Assembly: GCA_963771715.1 (NCBI GenBank)
Contig: CAVYUQ010000003.1
Span: 248,001 to 312,000, forward strand
Direction: 5' to 3'
Length of the DNA: 64,000 bases
Source of the DNA: JACVRW01 sp963771715
Lineage (GTDB): Bacteria; Actinomycetota; Thermoleophilia; Solirubrobacterales; Thermoleophilaceae
In this document: one piece after another, positions 1 through 8,962 of the stretch
Numbering within the stretch: the stretch's first letter is position 1
How the letters are laid out: each line of letters opens with the position of its first letter
Notes under the pieces: model-generated
What the model saw: the letters and a program-made list of their open reading frames with translations, nothing else
Databases searched by the model: none
What the model was told of the DNA's origin: nothing
Position numbers and translations under genes: made by a program

Positions 1-1031
1 GCCGGCGTCGATCAGCTGGTCGTACGCGGCGCGGCCGGCCGTGCGGACGAACTGCTTGTCGATGTGCGAGCCCGGGACGAGGATGCGCATGTGGACGCCG
101 CGCTCGGCGGCCTCCACGAGGGCCTCGCGTGAAGGCTGGGCGCGGCACGAAGTAGGCGGAGCTGAGCTCGATCGAGCGCTTGGCCGCCGCGACGCGCGAG
201 GTAGATGAGCGCCTCGGCGTTCGAGTCGCCGACCGTGGCGCTCGACCTCATCACCTGCATCGGCCCGCCGTCCTCGATCCCCTCGATGTAGGGCAGGTAG
301 CGGTCGCCGGCGAGGACGTCGCCGGTGCACTCGAGCCAGTTCTCGGCGAATGCACCCTGGAGGCCGCGCACCACGGGCCCGGTCACTCGCACGTGTGTGT
401 CGCGCCAGTGGTCGGGGTCCTGGGCGTTCCCCGTCCACTCCTCAGCGATGCCGACCCCGCCGGTGAAGCCGGTGGTGCCGTCCACTATCAGCAGCTTGCG
501 GTGGTTGCGGTACTGGAGGCGGCGGACCGCGTACGGCTTCGGCGGCCGGAAGAAGCACACGTGCACGCCGGCGTCGCGCATCTTGTGGACGAGCTTGCGG
601 TCCATCTGCACCGCGCCGACGGCGTCGAGGATCACGTTGCACTCGACCCCCGCGGCCGCCTTCTCGCAGAGGGTGTCGGCCACCTCGGTTGCGATGTCGC
701 CGCGCCAGTAGGCGTAGGTGGTGAGGTTCACCGTCTCCTCGGCGTCGCGGATGGCGCCGAGGTAGGCGGGGAAGATCTCGTCGCCGTTGATCAGGAGCTC
801 GGCGTCGTTTCCGTGCGAGACCGGCGCGCCGGTCAGGGCCTCTGCCGCGCGCAGGAAGCTCGGCTCGCGCACGTCGACCTCGCCTCGCAGCCGGTACCCA
901 TGCCCGCCCTCGCGCCGGTGGCGCAGGCTGTCGGCGGCGTACCACGCGGCCCCGGCCGCCGCCACGCCCGCCGGCCACGCGTAGCGGGCCACGTGCTTCT
1001 TCTCCTCCCTGCGGAACCTCCCTGTTCGCAT
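1..1031 (-). CDS. Cardiolipin synthase / phospholipase D-like protein, 3' end off window, two frameshifts
   Basis: Phosphatidyltransferase-like protein of the PLD superfamily, probably making cardiolipin or related phospholipids at the membrane. A short N-terminal hydrophobic stretch (about residues 17-33) is followed by the first HKD motif (NHRKLLIVDG with a GG further on, near residue 175). The frame from the ATG at 1031 stays convincing to about position 200. There homology jumps to a second frame (KRSIELSSAYFVPRP) and near 130-150 to a third (EALVEAAERGVHMRILVPGS), which is still open at the window edge. The second HKD motif would lie outside the window. The two shifts need only single-base changes, so sequencing error or recent decay are both possible. 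It is divergent from the P450 gene; the 87 bp between them must hold both promoters. Confidence 0.8.
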
Positions 1032-1118
1032 GCCCGGAGGCTATCCACACCCGACCCGGGCGGGCGTAGGATCCCGCATCCATGGGCGTGGCCCCGCCCC
1101 CACCAGTCCCCGGCCGGC

Positions 1119-2492
1119 GTGATCGAGCGCGTGCGCTCCGACCTGCGCTGGCAGAGGGCCGCCCGCGGCCAGTTCCCGGCCGGCGAGCTCGGCTTCAGCA
1201 TGCGCCGGACGCGGGAGTTCGAGCGTGAGCCGCTCCCCCTGCTGCTGCGCCTGTACGACGAGTACGGACCGGTCTTCTCGATGCGCCTGATGTACGCGCC
1301 GGTGGTGTTCGCGCTCGGTCCCGAGGCGAATCACTTCATGACGGTCTCCGCTGCATCGAACTTCCGCTGGCGCGACGGAGGGATGGGCGACCTGATCCCG
1401 CTGCTCGGCGACGGCCTCCTCACCACGGACGGCGACTACCACCGACGCGCCCGCCGCATCATGCTCCCCGCCTTCCACCGCGAGCAGATCGCCGCCGCCA
1501 GCGGTGTCATGTCCGAGGAGGTGGAGCGCGCCCTGGAACCGTGGCGCGAGGGGCAGCGCCTTGACCTCTACGCGTGGACGCGGCGACTGGCGCTGCGCGT
1601 GGCCATGCGGGCGCTGTTCGGGTTTCACCCCGAGCGCGATGCACAGATGGCCGAGACGTTCGAACGGGCGCTCGGCTATTGGGGGCGCGCGTACGCGGCG
1701 CAGATGCTTCGCGGGCCGCGAAGCCCGTACCGCGTGATGGTGAACGCGCGCGCGTGGCTCGACTCCGTGATCTTCGCCGAGATCGATCGCCGGCTCGCGT
1801 CGGGCGAGCGTGGACTCGACCTGCTCAGCCTGCTCATGGACGCCAGCGACGAGGACGGCTCACGGCTCTCGAAGCAGGAGCTGCGCGACCAGGTGATGAC
1901 GCTGCTGTTCGCGGGCCACGACACGACCACCTCGACGGTCACGTTCCTGTTCTACGAGCTGGCGCGCAACCCCGGTGACCATGACCTGGGACTCGCGATC
2001 GACGAGACCCTGCGCATGTACCCGCCGGCCTGGATCGGTCCGCGCCGGTCGATCGAGCCGTTCGAGCTCCACGGTGTCTCGGTGCCGGGCGGGGTGCTCG
2101 TGAACTACTGCTCGTGGGCGAGCCATCACCTGGAGGAGGTCTTCCCCGAGCCCTTCCGGTTCCGTCCCGAGCGCTTCACCGAGGAGGCGCGCGCCGCGCT
2201 GCCGAAGGGCGCCTACGTGCCGTTCGGCGGCGGCTCGCGCACGTGCATAGGGATGCGCTTCGGGCTGCTCGAGGTGAGCACGATCGCCGAGGCGATCCTC
2301 GCCCGCTTCAGGCTCGAACTCGCCGAGCCGGAGCGCGAGCTGTCCATCCGCCAGATGCCGACGCTCTCGCCGCGCGGCGGGCTGCCGGTGGTCGTTACGC
2401 GCCCGGGGCTCGGTACCGGACCTGCTCGACCCTTCGCAGAGCGTCCAGCGTCTCGTCGACCGTCAGGAGAACGGTCGTCTCCAGCGAGCTGA
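1119..2492 (+). CDS. Cytochrome P450 with shortened I-K helix region
   Basis: Haem-thiolate monooxygenase, soluble bacterial type. Visible landmarks are the I-helix oxygen-binding motif AGHDTT (about residue 265), the ExxR motif in DETLR (about 296), the PERF motif and the haem loop FGGGSRTCIG with its cysteine near residue 376. The spacing from AGHDTT to ExxR is only about 30 residues, whereas P450s normally have 50 or more, so the J-helix region is largely missing although the frame is intact. The start is uncertain. GTG 1119 is in frame, but ATG 1082 in another frame encodes a proline-rich leader (PPPPVPG) typical of P450s, which hints at an indel near the 5' end. The C-terminus continues about 28 residues past the usual end and overlaps the GYD gene antisense by 98 bp. 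Activity is doubtful with this deletion. Confidence 0.82.
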   Translation: MIERVRSDLRWQRAARGQFPAGELGFSMRRTREFEREPLPLLLRLYDEYGPVFSMRLMYAPVVFALGPEANHFMTVSAASNFRWRDGGMGDLIPLLGDGLLTTDGDYHRRARRIMLPAFHREQIAAASGVMSEEVERALEPWREGQRLDLYAWTRRLALRVAMRALFGFHPERDAQMAETFERALGYWGRAYAAQMLRGPRSPYRVMVNARAWLDSVIFAEIDRRLASGERGLDLLSLLMDASDEDGSRLSKQELRDQVMTLLFAGHDTTTSTVTFLFYELARNPGDHDLGLAIDETLRMYPPAWIGPRRSIEPFELHGVSVPGGVLVNYCSWASHHLEEVFPEPFRFRPERFTEEARAALPKGAYVPFGGGSRTCIGMRFGLLEVSTIAEAILARFRLELAEPERELSIRQMPTLSPRGGLPVVVTRPGLGTGPARPFAERPASRRPSGERSSPAS

Positions 2493-2721
2493 GCGCACCG
2501 CCGCCGCTGAGCGCCAGCGCGACCACCGCCATCGACACGTTGTCGGGGGCCTCCCACAGCGTGTAGCCATCGTGCGTGCCGAACGCGTACCAGAACCCGT
2601 GCAACTTCCCACCGACCGACTCGATGTACGTCTGAGCCGCCGTTCGGCGGTCCTCCGGGTTGTCGATCAGCCTCGCCCAGGTCTCCGGCGTATAGCTGAA
2701 CCTCGATAGATAGAGCGGCAT
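2395..2721 (-). CDS. GYD-domain protein (108 aa)
   Basis: Small GYD-family (PF08734-type) alpha/beta protein of unknown function. It starts with the typical MPLYLSRFSYT strand and contains the family core FGTHDGYTLWEAPD followed by a small-residue-rich helix and LETTVLLT. ATG 2721 is chosen because a strong AGGAGG ribosome site lies just upstream and the longer open frame upstream has no family similarity. It is one of three GYD proteins in the window (others at 24290 and 57046). Its 3' end overlaps the P450 gene tail to tail. Family membership is clear; no biochemical role can be assigned. Confidence 0.85.
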   Translation of the reverse strand: MPLYLSRFSYTPETWARLIDNPEDRRTAAQTYIESVGGKLHGFWYAFGTHDGYTLWEAPDNVSMAVVALALSGGGALSSLETTVLLTVDETLDALRRVEQVRYRAPGA

Positions 2722-2774
2722 CGTTCCTCCTGGGATGTCTTGCGGTCGGCGGTCGGCCGGAAGATACTGCGGCG

Positions 2775-3572
2775 ATGTCGCAGGACTACCTGCTGGGCGA
2801 CCAACCCTCGGAGTTGGAGCGCCTGCGGCTTCAGTCGCTCGTGTGGGAGCCCACCGGGCAGCAGCTCCTCTCGAAGCTCCACGGCGGATCGAGCGCACGC
2901 GCCCTGGACTTCGGCTGCGGAGCCCTCGGCTGGCTTCGGATCCTGAGCGAGTGGGTCGGCCCCTCCGGCCAGATCGTGGGCACCGACATAGACGAGAGCC
3001 TGCTCGGTGCAGCTCGTTCATTTCTCGACGCAGAGGGAATCTCGAACGTAGAACTCGTCGTCGACGATGTGTTCGAGAGCAAGCTGGAGCCGCGATCCTT
3101 CGATCTCGTCCATGCCCGCTACCTGATCGCCCCGCTCGGACGCGGCCGTGAGCAGGTGGCCTCGCACCGGCGGTTGCTCAGCCCCGGCGGCTTGCTCGTT
3201 CTCGAGGAGTGGGACCTGGGCTCGTGGCACTTCAATCCGCCGGCTCCCGCGGCCGAGCGATTGATCGGACTGCTCTCCGAGATCTTTGCCGACCTTGGGG
3301 GCGAGGCGGGGCGAGAACTGCCCGAACTGCTGCGCGAAATCGGTATCGAGGAGCCAGAGATCGACGCCCACGTGATCGCGCTCAAACCAGGCCACCCCTA
3401 TCTGCGGCTGCCGCTTCAGTTCAGCACCGCGCTCGAGTCGCGGCTGCTCGAGACGCTCAGCGAAGACGAGCTCGCCTCACTGCGCAGCGAAGCCGAGAGC
3501 GAGCTGGACGAGCCGGGCAGATGGGGCACGACGTTCACCCTGATTCAGAGCTGGGGGAGGCTCGAAGGCTGA
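2775..3572 (+). CDS. Class I SAM-dependent methyltransferase (265 aa)
   Basis: Rossmann-fold methyltransferase. Motif I is LDFGCGALGWL (about residues 42-52), followed by the acidic residue of motif II (GTDIDESLL) and a post-motif SFDLVHARYLIAP. A C-terminal helical lid follows. The substrate is unknown. It is divergent from the GYD gene, with about 50 bp between starts, so the two may share a control region. A second, unrelated-looking methyltransferase plus GYD protein pair occurs near 24.3-25.9 kb, an echo of this arrangement, but the sequences are not close copies. Confidence 0.85.
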   Translation: MSQDYLLGDQPSELERLRLQSLVWEPTGQQLLSKLHGGSSARALDFGCGALGWLRILSEWVGPSGQIVGTDIDESLLGAARSFLDAEGISNVELVVDDVFESKLEPRSFDLVHARYLIAPLGRGREQVASHRRLLSPGGLLVLEEWDLGSWHFNPPAPAAERLIGLLSEIFADLGGEAGRELPELLREIGIEEPEIDAHVIALKPGHPYLRLPLQFSTALESRLLETLSEDELASLRSEAESELDEPGRWGTTFTLIQSWGRLEG

Positions 3573-3585
3573 GAGGTAGCGGCGC

Positions 3586-4500
3586 CTATTGGAGGACGGG
3601 ATCGCCGCCGGGGAGCACGTCGTGCATCTCCTCAGGCAGGAAGGGCAGGTCGAGCAGGCTGAGCTTGACCCCGCTGCGGCGCTGGTAGCGCTCGGGGTCC
3701 ATCCGCACCACGAGGCCCGCCCGCGGTCGCAGGCGAATCTCGAGCGCCTCGCCGGGCTGCATCCGTCGTACGATCGTGCCGTCCACCTGGAGCGCCGGCT
3801 GGCCGCTGTCTTCCAGCAGCGCCAACGCGATCGGCTCGGCGCCCGAGATCACAGCCGGCCGTGAGATGCCGGATATCGGCGCCACGGGGCTGATGATCAC
3901 GGCGTCGAGCATCGGCGACACGAGTGGCCCTCCCGCCGCGTACGAATACGCCGTGGAGCCGATCGGCGTGGCGATGACAAGCGCGTCGCAGCGGTATCGC
4001 CCGCTCGGGCGCCCCATCACGGTCAGCGACGCGTGTACCGCTCCCTCGCCGGGCACGCTTCCGAGGGCGATGTCATTGAACGCGATCGACTCGTCGGATC
4101 CATCCCTCAGCACCGCCGCGCTGTGTTCCTCGATGGTGTAGTCACCCGTCTCGAGCCGGTCGAGCGCGGCGTCGAGCTCGTGCGGCTCGACCTCGACCAG
4201 GAAGCCGAGGCTTCCGAGGTTCACGCCGAGGATGGGGATGGGCCGCTGCGCGACGAGTCGCAACGCGCCGAGCATCGTGCCGTCGCCGCCGAGACTGATC
4301 AGGGCATCGGCTTCATCGACCAGCTGGGCCTCGCTCACGGGCTCCACGTCGTCGGGTAGGCGCGCGGCGTCCCGGGCGTCAGCGATCACGTGCTTGCCGT
4401 GCGATCGCGCCCAGCTCGTGAGCTTCTCGACCACCGGCGTCGGGTCGCTGCGCGGGTGCAGGACGAGCCCGAGTCGCCCACTCGGCTTGAGCGTCTGCAT
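3586..4500 (-). CDS. nadK: NAD kinase
   Basis: ATP (or polyphosphate)-dependent NAD kinase making NADP in the cytosol. At 304 aa it has the normal length. It shows the diagnostic GGDGT motif (ISLGGDGTML, about residues 68-77), NLGSLGFL, the substrate-binding TPIGSTAYSYAAGGP region and SPVAPIS. The start ATG at 4500 gives a family-like N-terminus (LGLVLHPR). It converges with the upstream methyltransferase gene with a 13-bp gap. The gene stands alone rather than in the common recN-tlyA context. Confidence 0.95.
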   Translation of the reverse strand: MQTLKPSGRLGLVLHPRSDPTPVVEKLTSWARSHGKHVIADARDAARLPDDVEPVSEAQLVDEADALISLGGDGTMLGALRLVAQRPIPILGVNLGSLGFLVEVEPHELDAALDRLETGDYTIEEHSAAVLRDGSDESIAFNDIALGSVPGEGAVHASLTVMGRPSGRYRCDALVIATPIGSTAYSYAAGGPLVSPMLDAVIISPVAPISGISRPAVISGAEPIALALLEDSGQPALQVDGTIVRRMQPGEALEIRLRPRAGLVVRMDPERYQRRSGVKLSLLDLPFLPEEMHDVLPGGDPVLQ

Positions 4501-4547
4501 GAGTGCAATCGTCGCATGCCCGTGGCTTCAAGCTCTAGGCGCGCCCG

Positions 4548-5222
4548 TCACCGAGTGCACTCCAGGAGCTTCGTCACGTCACCGCGGGCGCGTTGGACGC
4601 ATTGCAGCTCGTTGCGCGCCGCGCGCAACTGAGGGTTCGGCTTCGCTGGCTGCGGCGCTGCGGGGGCTGTGGGCTGCGGCGGGGCGGGTTGGCGGGTCTG
4701 GGCGGTTGGGTGCTCGAGCATGTCCGCGTCGGCCGGGATGCCGCCACGCTCCGCAAACGCCGACGCGAGCTGCTCGCGAACGCGTGCCGGCAGCTTGGGG
4801 GCGTCGTCGGGATCGAGCTCGTAGATGCCGGTGACCTTTTCGCTGCCGATTCCGCCGTTGTCGAACGCGAGCTCGATCACAGCCGGTCCGTGCTCGCCGC
4901 GCAGCAGGATGTCCGCGACGGGGTATGTCCGCGACGTGTTCGTGTTCGCATCGGCGCGCTCGTTATGGGTGCCGACCACGCGGGCGCCGGTCACCGCCCC
5001 GAAGTACGCGCGCACGCCCTTGATGTACTCCGGACTGCCCTTCGGCGCCGCGTCGGGGTCGTTCTCGACCAGCGCCGCGGCGAACCGCGTCGCGGCGTGA
5101 CCCGCCGCCTGCTTGTTCTTGCCGATCCCCCAGAAGACCGCCCCCACGATCACGGCCGCAGACGCGACCGCGAGCAGGAGAATCAGTCGTCCACTGATGG
5201 TGTCGCTCCTCGCGCTCTGCAT
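4548..5222 (-). CDS. Hypothetical single-pass membrane-anchored protein (224 aa)
   Basis: No family recognised. One N-terminal transmembrane helix (ILLLAVASAAVIVGAVFWGIG, about residues 13-33) is followed by an extracytoplasmic region with a mixed alpha/beta look up to about residue 150, then a Pro/Ala/Gln-rich linker and a C-terminal segment with two cysteines (LQCVQRARG...LLECTR) that could form a disulphide. This layout resembles a membrane-tethered NTF2/DUF-type lipoprotein-like domain, but that is only an impression. ATG 5222 is preferred over an upstream TTG at 5249. Confidence 0.6.
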   Translation of the reverse strand: MQSARSDTISGRLILLLAVASAAVIVGAVFWGIGKNKQAAGHAATRFAAALVENDPDAAPKGSPEYIKGVRAYFGAVTGARVVGTHNERADANTNTSRTYPVADILLRGEHGPAVIELAFDNGGIGSEKVTGIYELDPDDAPKLPARVREQLASAFAERGGIPADADMLEHPTAQTRQPAPPQPTAPAAPQPAKPNPQLRAARNELQCVQRARGDVTKLLECTR

Positions 5223-5345
5223 GCGCCCACCGTCCCAGCGGGCGGCCAACGCGACCAGGGGGCCGAGCCGCCGACTTGGTGGCGGACAACCGACAGCCAG
5301 CCTTGCGGCTGACCGCCACGCAGGGTTCAGCTGAGCTCGAGCCGA

Positions 5346-6144
5346 TCAGCGCAAGCGGTCGAACTCGGCCGCCATGGCTTGCATGTGTGCCTCGAGGTCG
5401 GTGATCAGCTCGCGGACTCCGGGTGAGACTCGCGCGGCGCGGCGCGTGATGACCGCAAACGTGTCATAGACAGCGGGCGCAAACGACACGGCGGTCAGGC
5501 CGTCGGGGTTAGTCGGCCGTGTGCGTGTAGGCACTGGGCACGTAGCTGTCGCCGAGCCCTTCGGCGACCAGGCGGAGAGCGAGGTCCATGAACTCGACCT
5601 CGACGCGCGGGCGCAGGGTCAATCCGTCGGCCTGGGCACGCTCGACGAGCTGCCGGCGGATCGGGTCGTTGTCTGCCGACTCGGCGTCGTAGAAGATCAG
5701 CGGCGTGGTCGCGAGCCGCTCGATCGTCACCGGGCGCGTCGTGCGCTCCGGGCTGGCGCTCACGTAGAGCACCTCGTCGCGCGCGATCGGACGCACGTCG
5801 AGCCGGTCGTCATCGATTGGCAGGGCGACGACCGCGGCCTCGAGCTCGCCGCGTCGGACGCGTTCCGCCGTCCAGGACGAGTTGCGGCCCACGAGTCGCA
5901 CGGTCATCCCGGGGTGCCGCGACAGGAAGGAGGACACGAGCTCGTCAAGCCGCCAGGGCGCCGGCGCGTTGAACGTCCCGAGCGCCACGACGCCACTGCG
6001 CACCGACGTCAGCTCGCCGACGCTCTCGGCGGCGCCCTCGAGCGACCGCAGCGTGCGCACGGCGTGTGTGGCGAACGCATGCCCGGCATCGGTCGGAACA
6101 ACGCCGCGGCCCGGCCGCTGAACCGGCCGGGGCAGGAAGCGCAT
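5346..6144 (-). pseudogene. LysR-family regulator remnant: no DNA-binding domain, one frameshift
   Basis: The frame from 6144 opens directly at the end of the LysR winged helix (QRPGRGVVPTDAG) and continues through the linker helix and the effector-binding domain (VALGTFNAPAPWRLDELVSSF). The 55-60 residue HTH domain that should precede it is absent; the next gene (cupredoxin) ends only 49 bp upstream. Near the 3' end the frame stops at 5509 (after SAYTHTAD), and the rest of the effector domain (PDGLTAVSFAPAVYDTFAVI...) continues in another frame to 5346. Adding one base in the TAA region restores a continuous reading. The missing HTH cannot be explained by a single indel, so this is most likely a real pseudogene. 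Confidence 0.8.
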
Positions 6145-6193
6145 GCCGTCGACCGTAGAGACAGACGAGCCGCCACGAGGCGACTATCTCAGG

Positions 6194-6601
6194 TCATCGC
6201 ACCACCAGCGTCCCGTGCTGCGTGCGCCAGTAGCCGCCGGTGGAACACAGATATGTGTAGGTGCCGGGCTTCAGGTCGAGAACCACGCGCGTGCGTCCAG
6301 GGCCGATCGTTCGCGTGCCCCCGATATCCTTCGACCCCTTCCGGAAGCAGCACCTATCACCGGTGTGGATGCGGATGTTGTGTCCCTTCCGGTGCTCGTT
6401 CGTCAACTCGAAGGCGATCCGCCCCGCCTTCGCGCTCAGGCGCTGCTTGTCGTATTTGACGACGCCGGGCGCCGTCTCAACCGACAGCTTCAGGACCTGC
6501 GGAACCGACTCCTGGTCCGAGGCGTCGCACGCTGCCAGCAGCGCGGCGAACACCGCAAGCGCGCCGCCGAGACCAATCCCGCTGAACTCGCCGGATTTCA
6601 A
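6194..6601 (-). CDS. Cupredoxin-like lipoprotein (135 aa)
   Basis: Exported copper-protein-fold lipoprotein. The signal peptide ends in the lipobox LLAAC (Cys about residue 26). The mature part is a short beta-sandwich with a GHNIRI strand and the C-terminal loop PGTYTYLCSTGGYWRTQHGTLVV. In a normal type-1 copper site this loop reads C-x4-H-x4-M; here the positions are Cys, Tyr and His, so the His and Met ligands are changed and copper binding is uncertain. The start appears to be TTG 6601; no better start lies upstream of the signal peptide. Compare the cupredoxin at 50433, which has intact ligands. Confidence 0.7.
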   Translation of the reverse strand: MKSGEFSGIGLGGALAVFAALLAACDASDQESVPQVLKLSVETAPGVVKYDKQRLSAKAGRIAFELTNEHRKGHNIRIHTGDRCCFRKGSKDIGGTRTIGPGRTRVVLDLKPGTYTYLCSTGGYWRTQHGTLVVR

Positions 6602-6662
6602 CTCCCACGAAGTCTTGCTCGTTTCCGGCGAGCCTCCAAGGCCCGGGGGCGCTATGCGCGGT

Positions 6663-6920
6663 TTACCTGCGCCAGCCTCGCGGGACCATGGGCCGTCTAC
6701 GGCGCGAGCGCTCCTCGAGTTGGACCGCGTCGCCTATCAGCCAGAACATCGGCGGCCAGAGGCCGACGAACAGCGCTCGCCGCTCCGCGTTTCCTCGCTC
6801 CTCTTGGTCAACTGTCTTCGCGCGGATCCAGAGCGCGATGCAGAGGTAGATCGACGCGAGCGAGGTTGCCTGGAAGTGCCAGCCGCGTAGACCCACACGA
6901 ACGAAAGCCTTGGTCAACAC
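6663..6920 (-). CDS. Small two-helix membrane protein (85 aa)
   Basis: Unknown function. Two hydrophobic segments are visible, SLASIYLCIALWI (about residues 22-34) and LFVGLWPPMFWLIGDAV (about 50-66), separated by a charged loop, with a basic C-terminal tail. The phrase LFVGLWPP recurs in modified form (LFTGLWVPS) in the 81-aa protein at 29345, so the two may belong to one family of small actinobacterial membrane proteins. It starts with GTG. It lies 61 bp upstream of the cupredoxin gene on the same strand. Confidence 0.5.
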   Translation of the reverse strand: MLTKAFVRVGLRGWHFQATSLASIYLCIALWIRAKTVDQEERGNAERRALFVGLWPPMFWLIGDAVQLEERSRRRRPMVPRGWRR

Positions 6921-6977
6921 TCGGCCTCGCTACCCATCGTGCGGGGGATGCATGCCTCATTTGCTCGCGGGTAATGG

Positions 6978-7706
6978 ATGCCCATGCCCCGATCCAGCAA
7001 GCTGTCCCTCACCCGCTCGGCGGGGATCGCGGCACGGTGGCCGCTCGGCTTGGCGCTGACTTCGTGGCGCTATCTATGGCGGACCACCCCCCTTTACCGC
7101 GCCGAGGAACCTGGATCTTGGGCCGACGATGCACCGCCGCCGCTACCGGACGGCAGCACGGACGGTAAGGCGCAGCGGGTCGTTGATGGCGCGGGCCCGC
7201 TCTTCCATCGTCGATACCGGGCGGACATCCGCGGGACAGGGCTGCGACCCGAAGAGCTGATGGCGCGCTTGCAGGCGGACCCGGACTCCGCCGCCCCCAG
7301 CGAATTCGCCACGTTCAGGAAGGTCTCAGGCGATGAGGGGGCCATGCGGCCCGGTGACGAGTACATCGTTCGCATGCCGGGGCCGTGGGACGGTCCGGTG
7401 CGGGTCGTCGAGGTCTCCGCGCATTCCTTTCGCTTCATGACGCTTGCCGGGCACCTCGAGGCGGGCCAGATCAGCTTCCGCGTCGAAGGCGAGGATGGGC
7501 GCATTCGCTTCGAGATCGAGTCCTGGGCCCGCAGCGGCGACCGCCTCTCCAACCTGCTCTATGACCGCATGCGCATGTCGAAAGAGATCCAGCTCCACAT
7601 GTGGATCTCCTTTCTCGAACGGGTCATCCGCATGTCCGGGGGCCAGCGGGACGGTGGGCTCCGCATCAACACCCGCCGCGTCGAGGACGTCCCCATCCGT
7701 GCTTGA
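6978..7706 (+). CDS. DUF1990-like protein (242 aa)
   Basis: Predicted soluble protein with a START/SRPBCC-like or DUF1990-like fold and no assigned function. Recognisable blocks are the FHRRYRADI strand (about residues 80-90), GDEYIVRMPGPWDGPVRVVE (about 130-150), FRFMTLAGHLEAGQISFRV and IRFEIESWARSG. ATG 6978 or 6984 are both possible starts. It overlaps the next gene by 8 bp and that gene has the same fold signature, so the pair may work together. Confidence 0.65.
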   Translation: MPMPRSSKLSLTRSAGIAARWPLGLALTSWRYLWRTTPLYRAEEPGSWADDAPPPLPDGSTDGKAQRVVDGAGPLFHRRYRADIRGTGLRPEELMARLQADPDSAAPSEFATFRKVSGDEGAMRPGDEYIVRMPGPWDGPVRVVEVSAHSFRFMTLAGHLEAGQISFRVEGEDGRIRFEIESWARSGDRLSNLLYDRMRMSKEIQLHMWISFLERVIRMSGGQRDGGLRINTRRVEDVPIRA

Positions 7707-8337
7707 CCGGCTGCTGCTGGGGCAGCCGCGCAACCCCCGCCAGGCGCTTGCGGAGCTCCGCCGCCGAGAGGTCAACTTCGACGTCTCCTGCCGCACCGAC
7801 TACACGCCACAAAACGGATGGCACGCGGACGACGTACGCCAGGCCTTGCCCCCCGAGCCACCCGGCGCCCCCACCCCGGGCGGAAGCTGGGAAACGGCTC
7901 GGGCGATCGCCCGCAACTACGACTTCGCCGACCCGTCGATCGTGCGCGGGGTGTTCGACCATGACGAGCCGCTCGAGCAGCGCACGATGCTGCTGATACT
8001 GCATTTCCACCGCCTGCGGATCTATGTGGGTGTTCGCGTCGGAGAGGTTTACGACGAGGAGCGCAGGCTCGACGGGCGCCGCGGCCGCGTCTTCGGCTGG
8101 AATTATCGGACGCTCGAGGGGCACGTCGAGCAGGGTGAGATGAAGTGGGAGGTCTGGAAGTTCCCTGAGACGGGAGACGTGCTCTTCCGCGTGGCCTCCT
8201 TCTCCCGGCCGGCTCCGCGGGGCAATCTCTTGGTCCGCATGGGCTTCCGACTGTTCGGCCGCCGCGAGCAGCTTCGCTTCCTCGCCCTGACCGCCGACCG
8301 AATGGCAAGGCTGACCGAGAAGCAGGTGAACGGCTGA
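7699..8337 (+). CDS. DUF1990-family protein (212 aa)
   Basis: Second member of the pair, starting at GTG 7699 inside the end of the preceding gene. The N-terminal half (TDYTPQNGW...ARNYDFADPSIVRGVFD) and the block LEGHVEQGEMKWEVWKFPETGDVLFRVASFSRP followed by RMGFRLFGRREQLRFL match the general DUF1990 pattern: G-H-x-E-x-G-E, a strand ending in F-x-I/V, then a basic C-terminal helix. Function unknown. It is convergent with the TetR gene, 23 bp away. Confidence 0.65.
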   Translation: MLDRLLLGQPRNPRQALAELRRREVNFDVSCRTDYTPQNGWHADDVRQALPPEPPGAPTPGGSWETARAIARNYDFADPSIVRGVFDHDEPLEQRTMLLILHFHRLRIYVGVRVGEVYDEERRLDGRRGRVFGWNYRTLEGHVEQGEMKWEVWKFPETGDVLFRVASFSRPAPRGNLLVRMGFRLFGRREQLRFLALTADRMARLTEKQVNG

Positions 8338-8360
8338 GAGTCGGCCGCTGGCCGTCCCTG

Positions 8361-8945
8361 TTATCGGTGCTGCTCGATCAGGAGCCGTGCCATCGATCGG
8401 GCTCGCTGTGCCGCCTCGGCGTCGCCCTCGGCGGCGGAGACGATCGAGCCCTTCATGAGGATGTGCATCGAGCGCGCGAAGGACCCTGGGTCACGCAGTC
8501 CGGCCTCCTCTGCGAGACCGCCCACGACCGAGCGGATGCTCGCGAGATGCCGGACGCTCGCCTTGCCGGCGGGATGCGCGGGGCCCATCTCGAGCAGCAC
8601 GTTGATGAATGAGCAGGCTTCGAAGTCGTCGCGGTGGAACCATTCGTCGAACAGTTCGAAGATCGCGAGTAGCTGTTCCTCCGGTGTGGTGCCGCGTCGC
8701 CTCGCCTCTGCCTCGACCCACGCCAGCGTCCAGCGTTCCTCGCGGCGCTCGAGGAACGCGATCACAAGTTCGTCCTTGGAGGGGAAGTGGCGGTACAGGG
8801 TTGCCTTCGCGACCCCGGCTTGCTCGATCACCTCGTCGATGCCGACGTCGCGGATCGCACGCCGGGAGAAGAGTTCGTAGGCGCTCTCGAGGATGCGCTC
8901 ACGCGCGTCCGGCTTCGCTTGCGGGATGACCTCCGCGGCAGACAT
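8361..8945 (-). CDS. TetR/AcrR-family transcriptional regulator (194 aa)
   Basis: One-component repressor. The N-terminal HTH (ARERILESAYELFSRR to VAKATLYRHFPSKDELV, about residues 14-62) is textbook TetR. The C-terminal ligand domain is helical with family-specific DFEACSFINVLLEMG. A perfect 18-bp palindrome lies 17 bp upstream of the ATG, which strongly suggests autoregulation. The regulated target is unclear: the divergent neighbour is the sigma-factor gene 200 bp away. The effector cannot be predicted. Confidence 0.9.
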   Translation of the reverse strand: MSAAEVIPQAKPDARERILESAYELFSRRAIRDVGIDEVIEQAGVAKATLYRHFPSKDELVIAFLERREERWTLAWVEAEARRRGTTPEEQLLAIFELFDEWFHRDDFEACSFINVLLEMGPAHPAGKASVRHLASIRSVVGGLAEEAGLRDPGSFARSMHILMKGSIVSAAEGDAEAAQRARSMARLLIEQHR

Positions 8946-8962
8946 GCGCAGAGCCTAGCACT

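Noticed and set aside
180..1118. Long open frame in front of and in frame with the P450
   Set aside because: It is antisense to the PLD-like gene, has no family resemblance and reflects the high GC content; the P450 begins near 1119.
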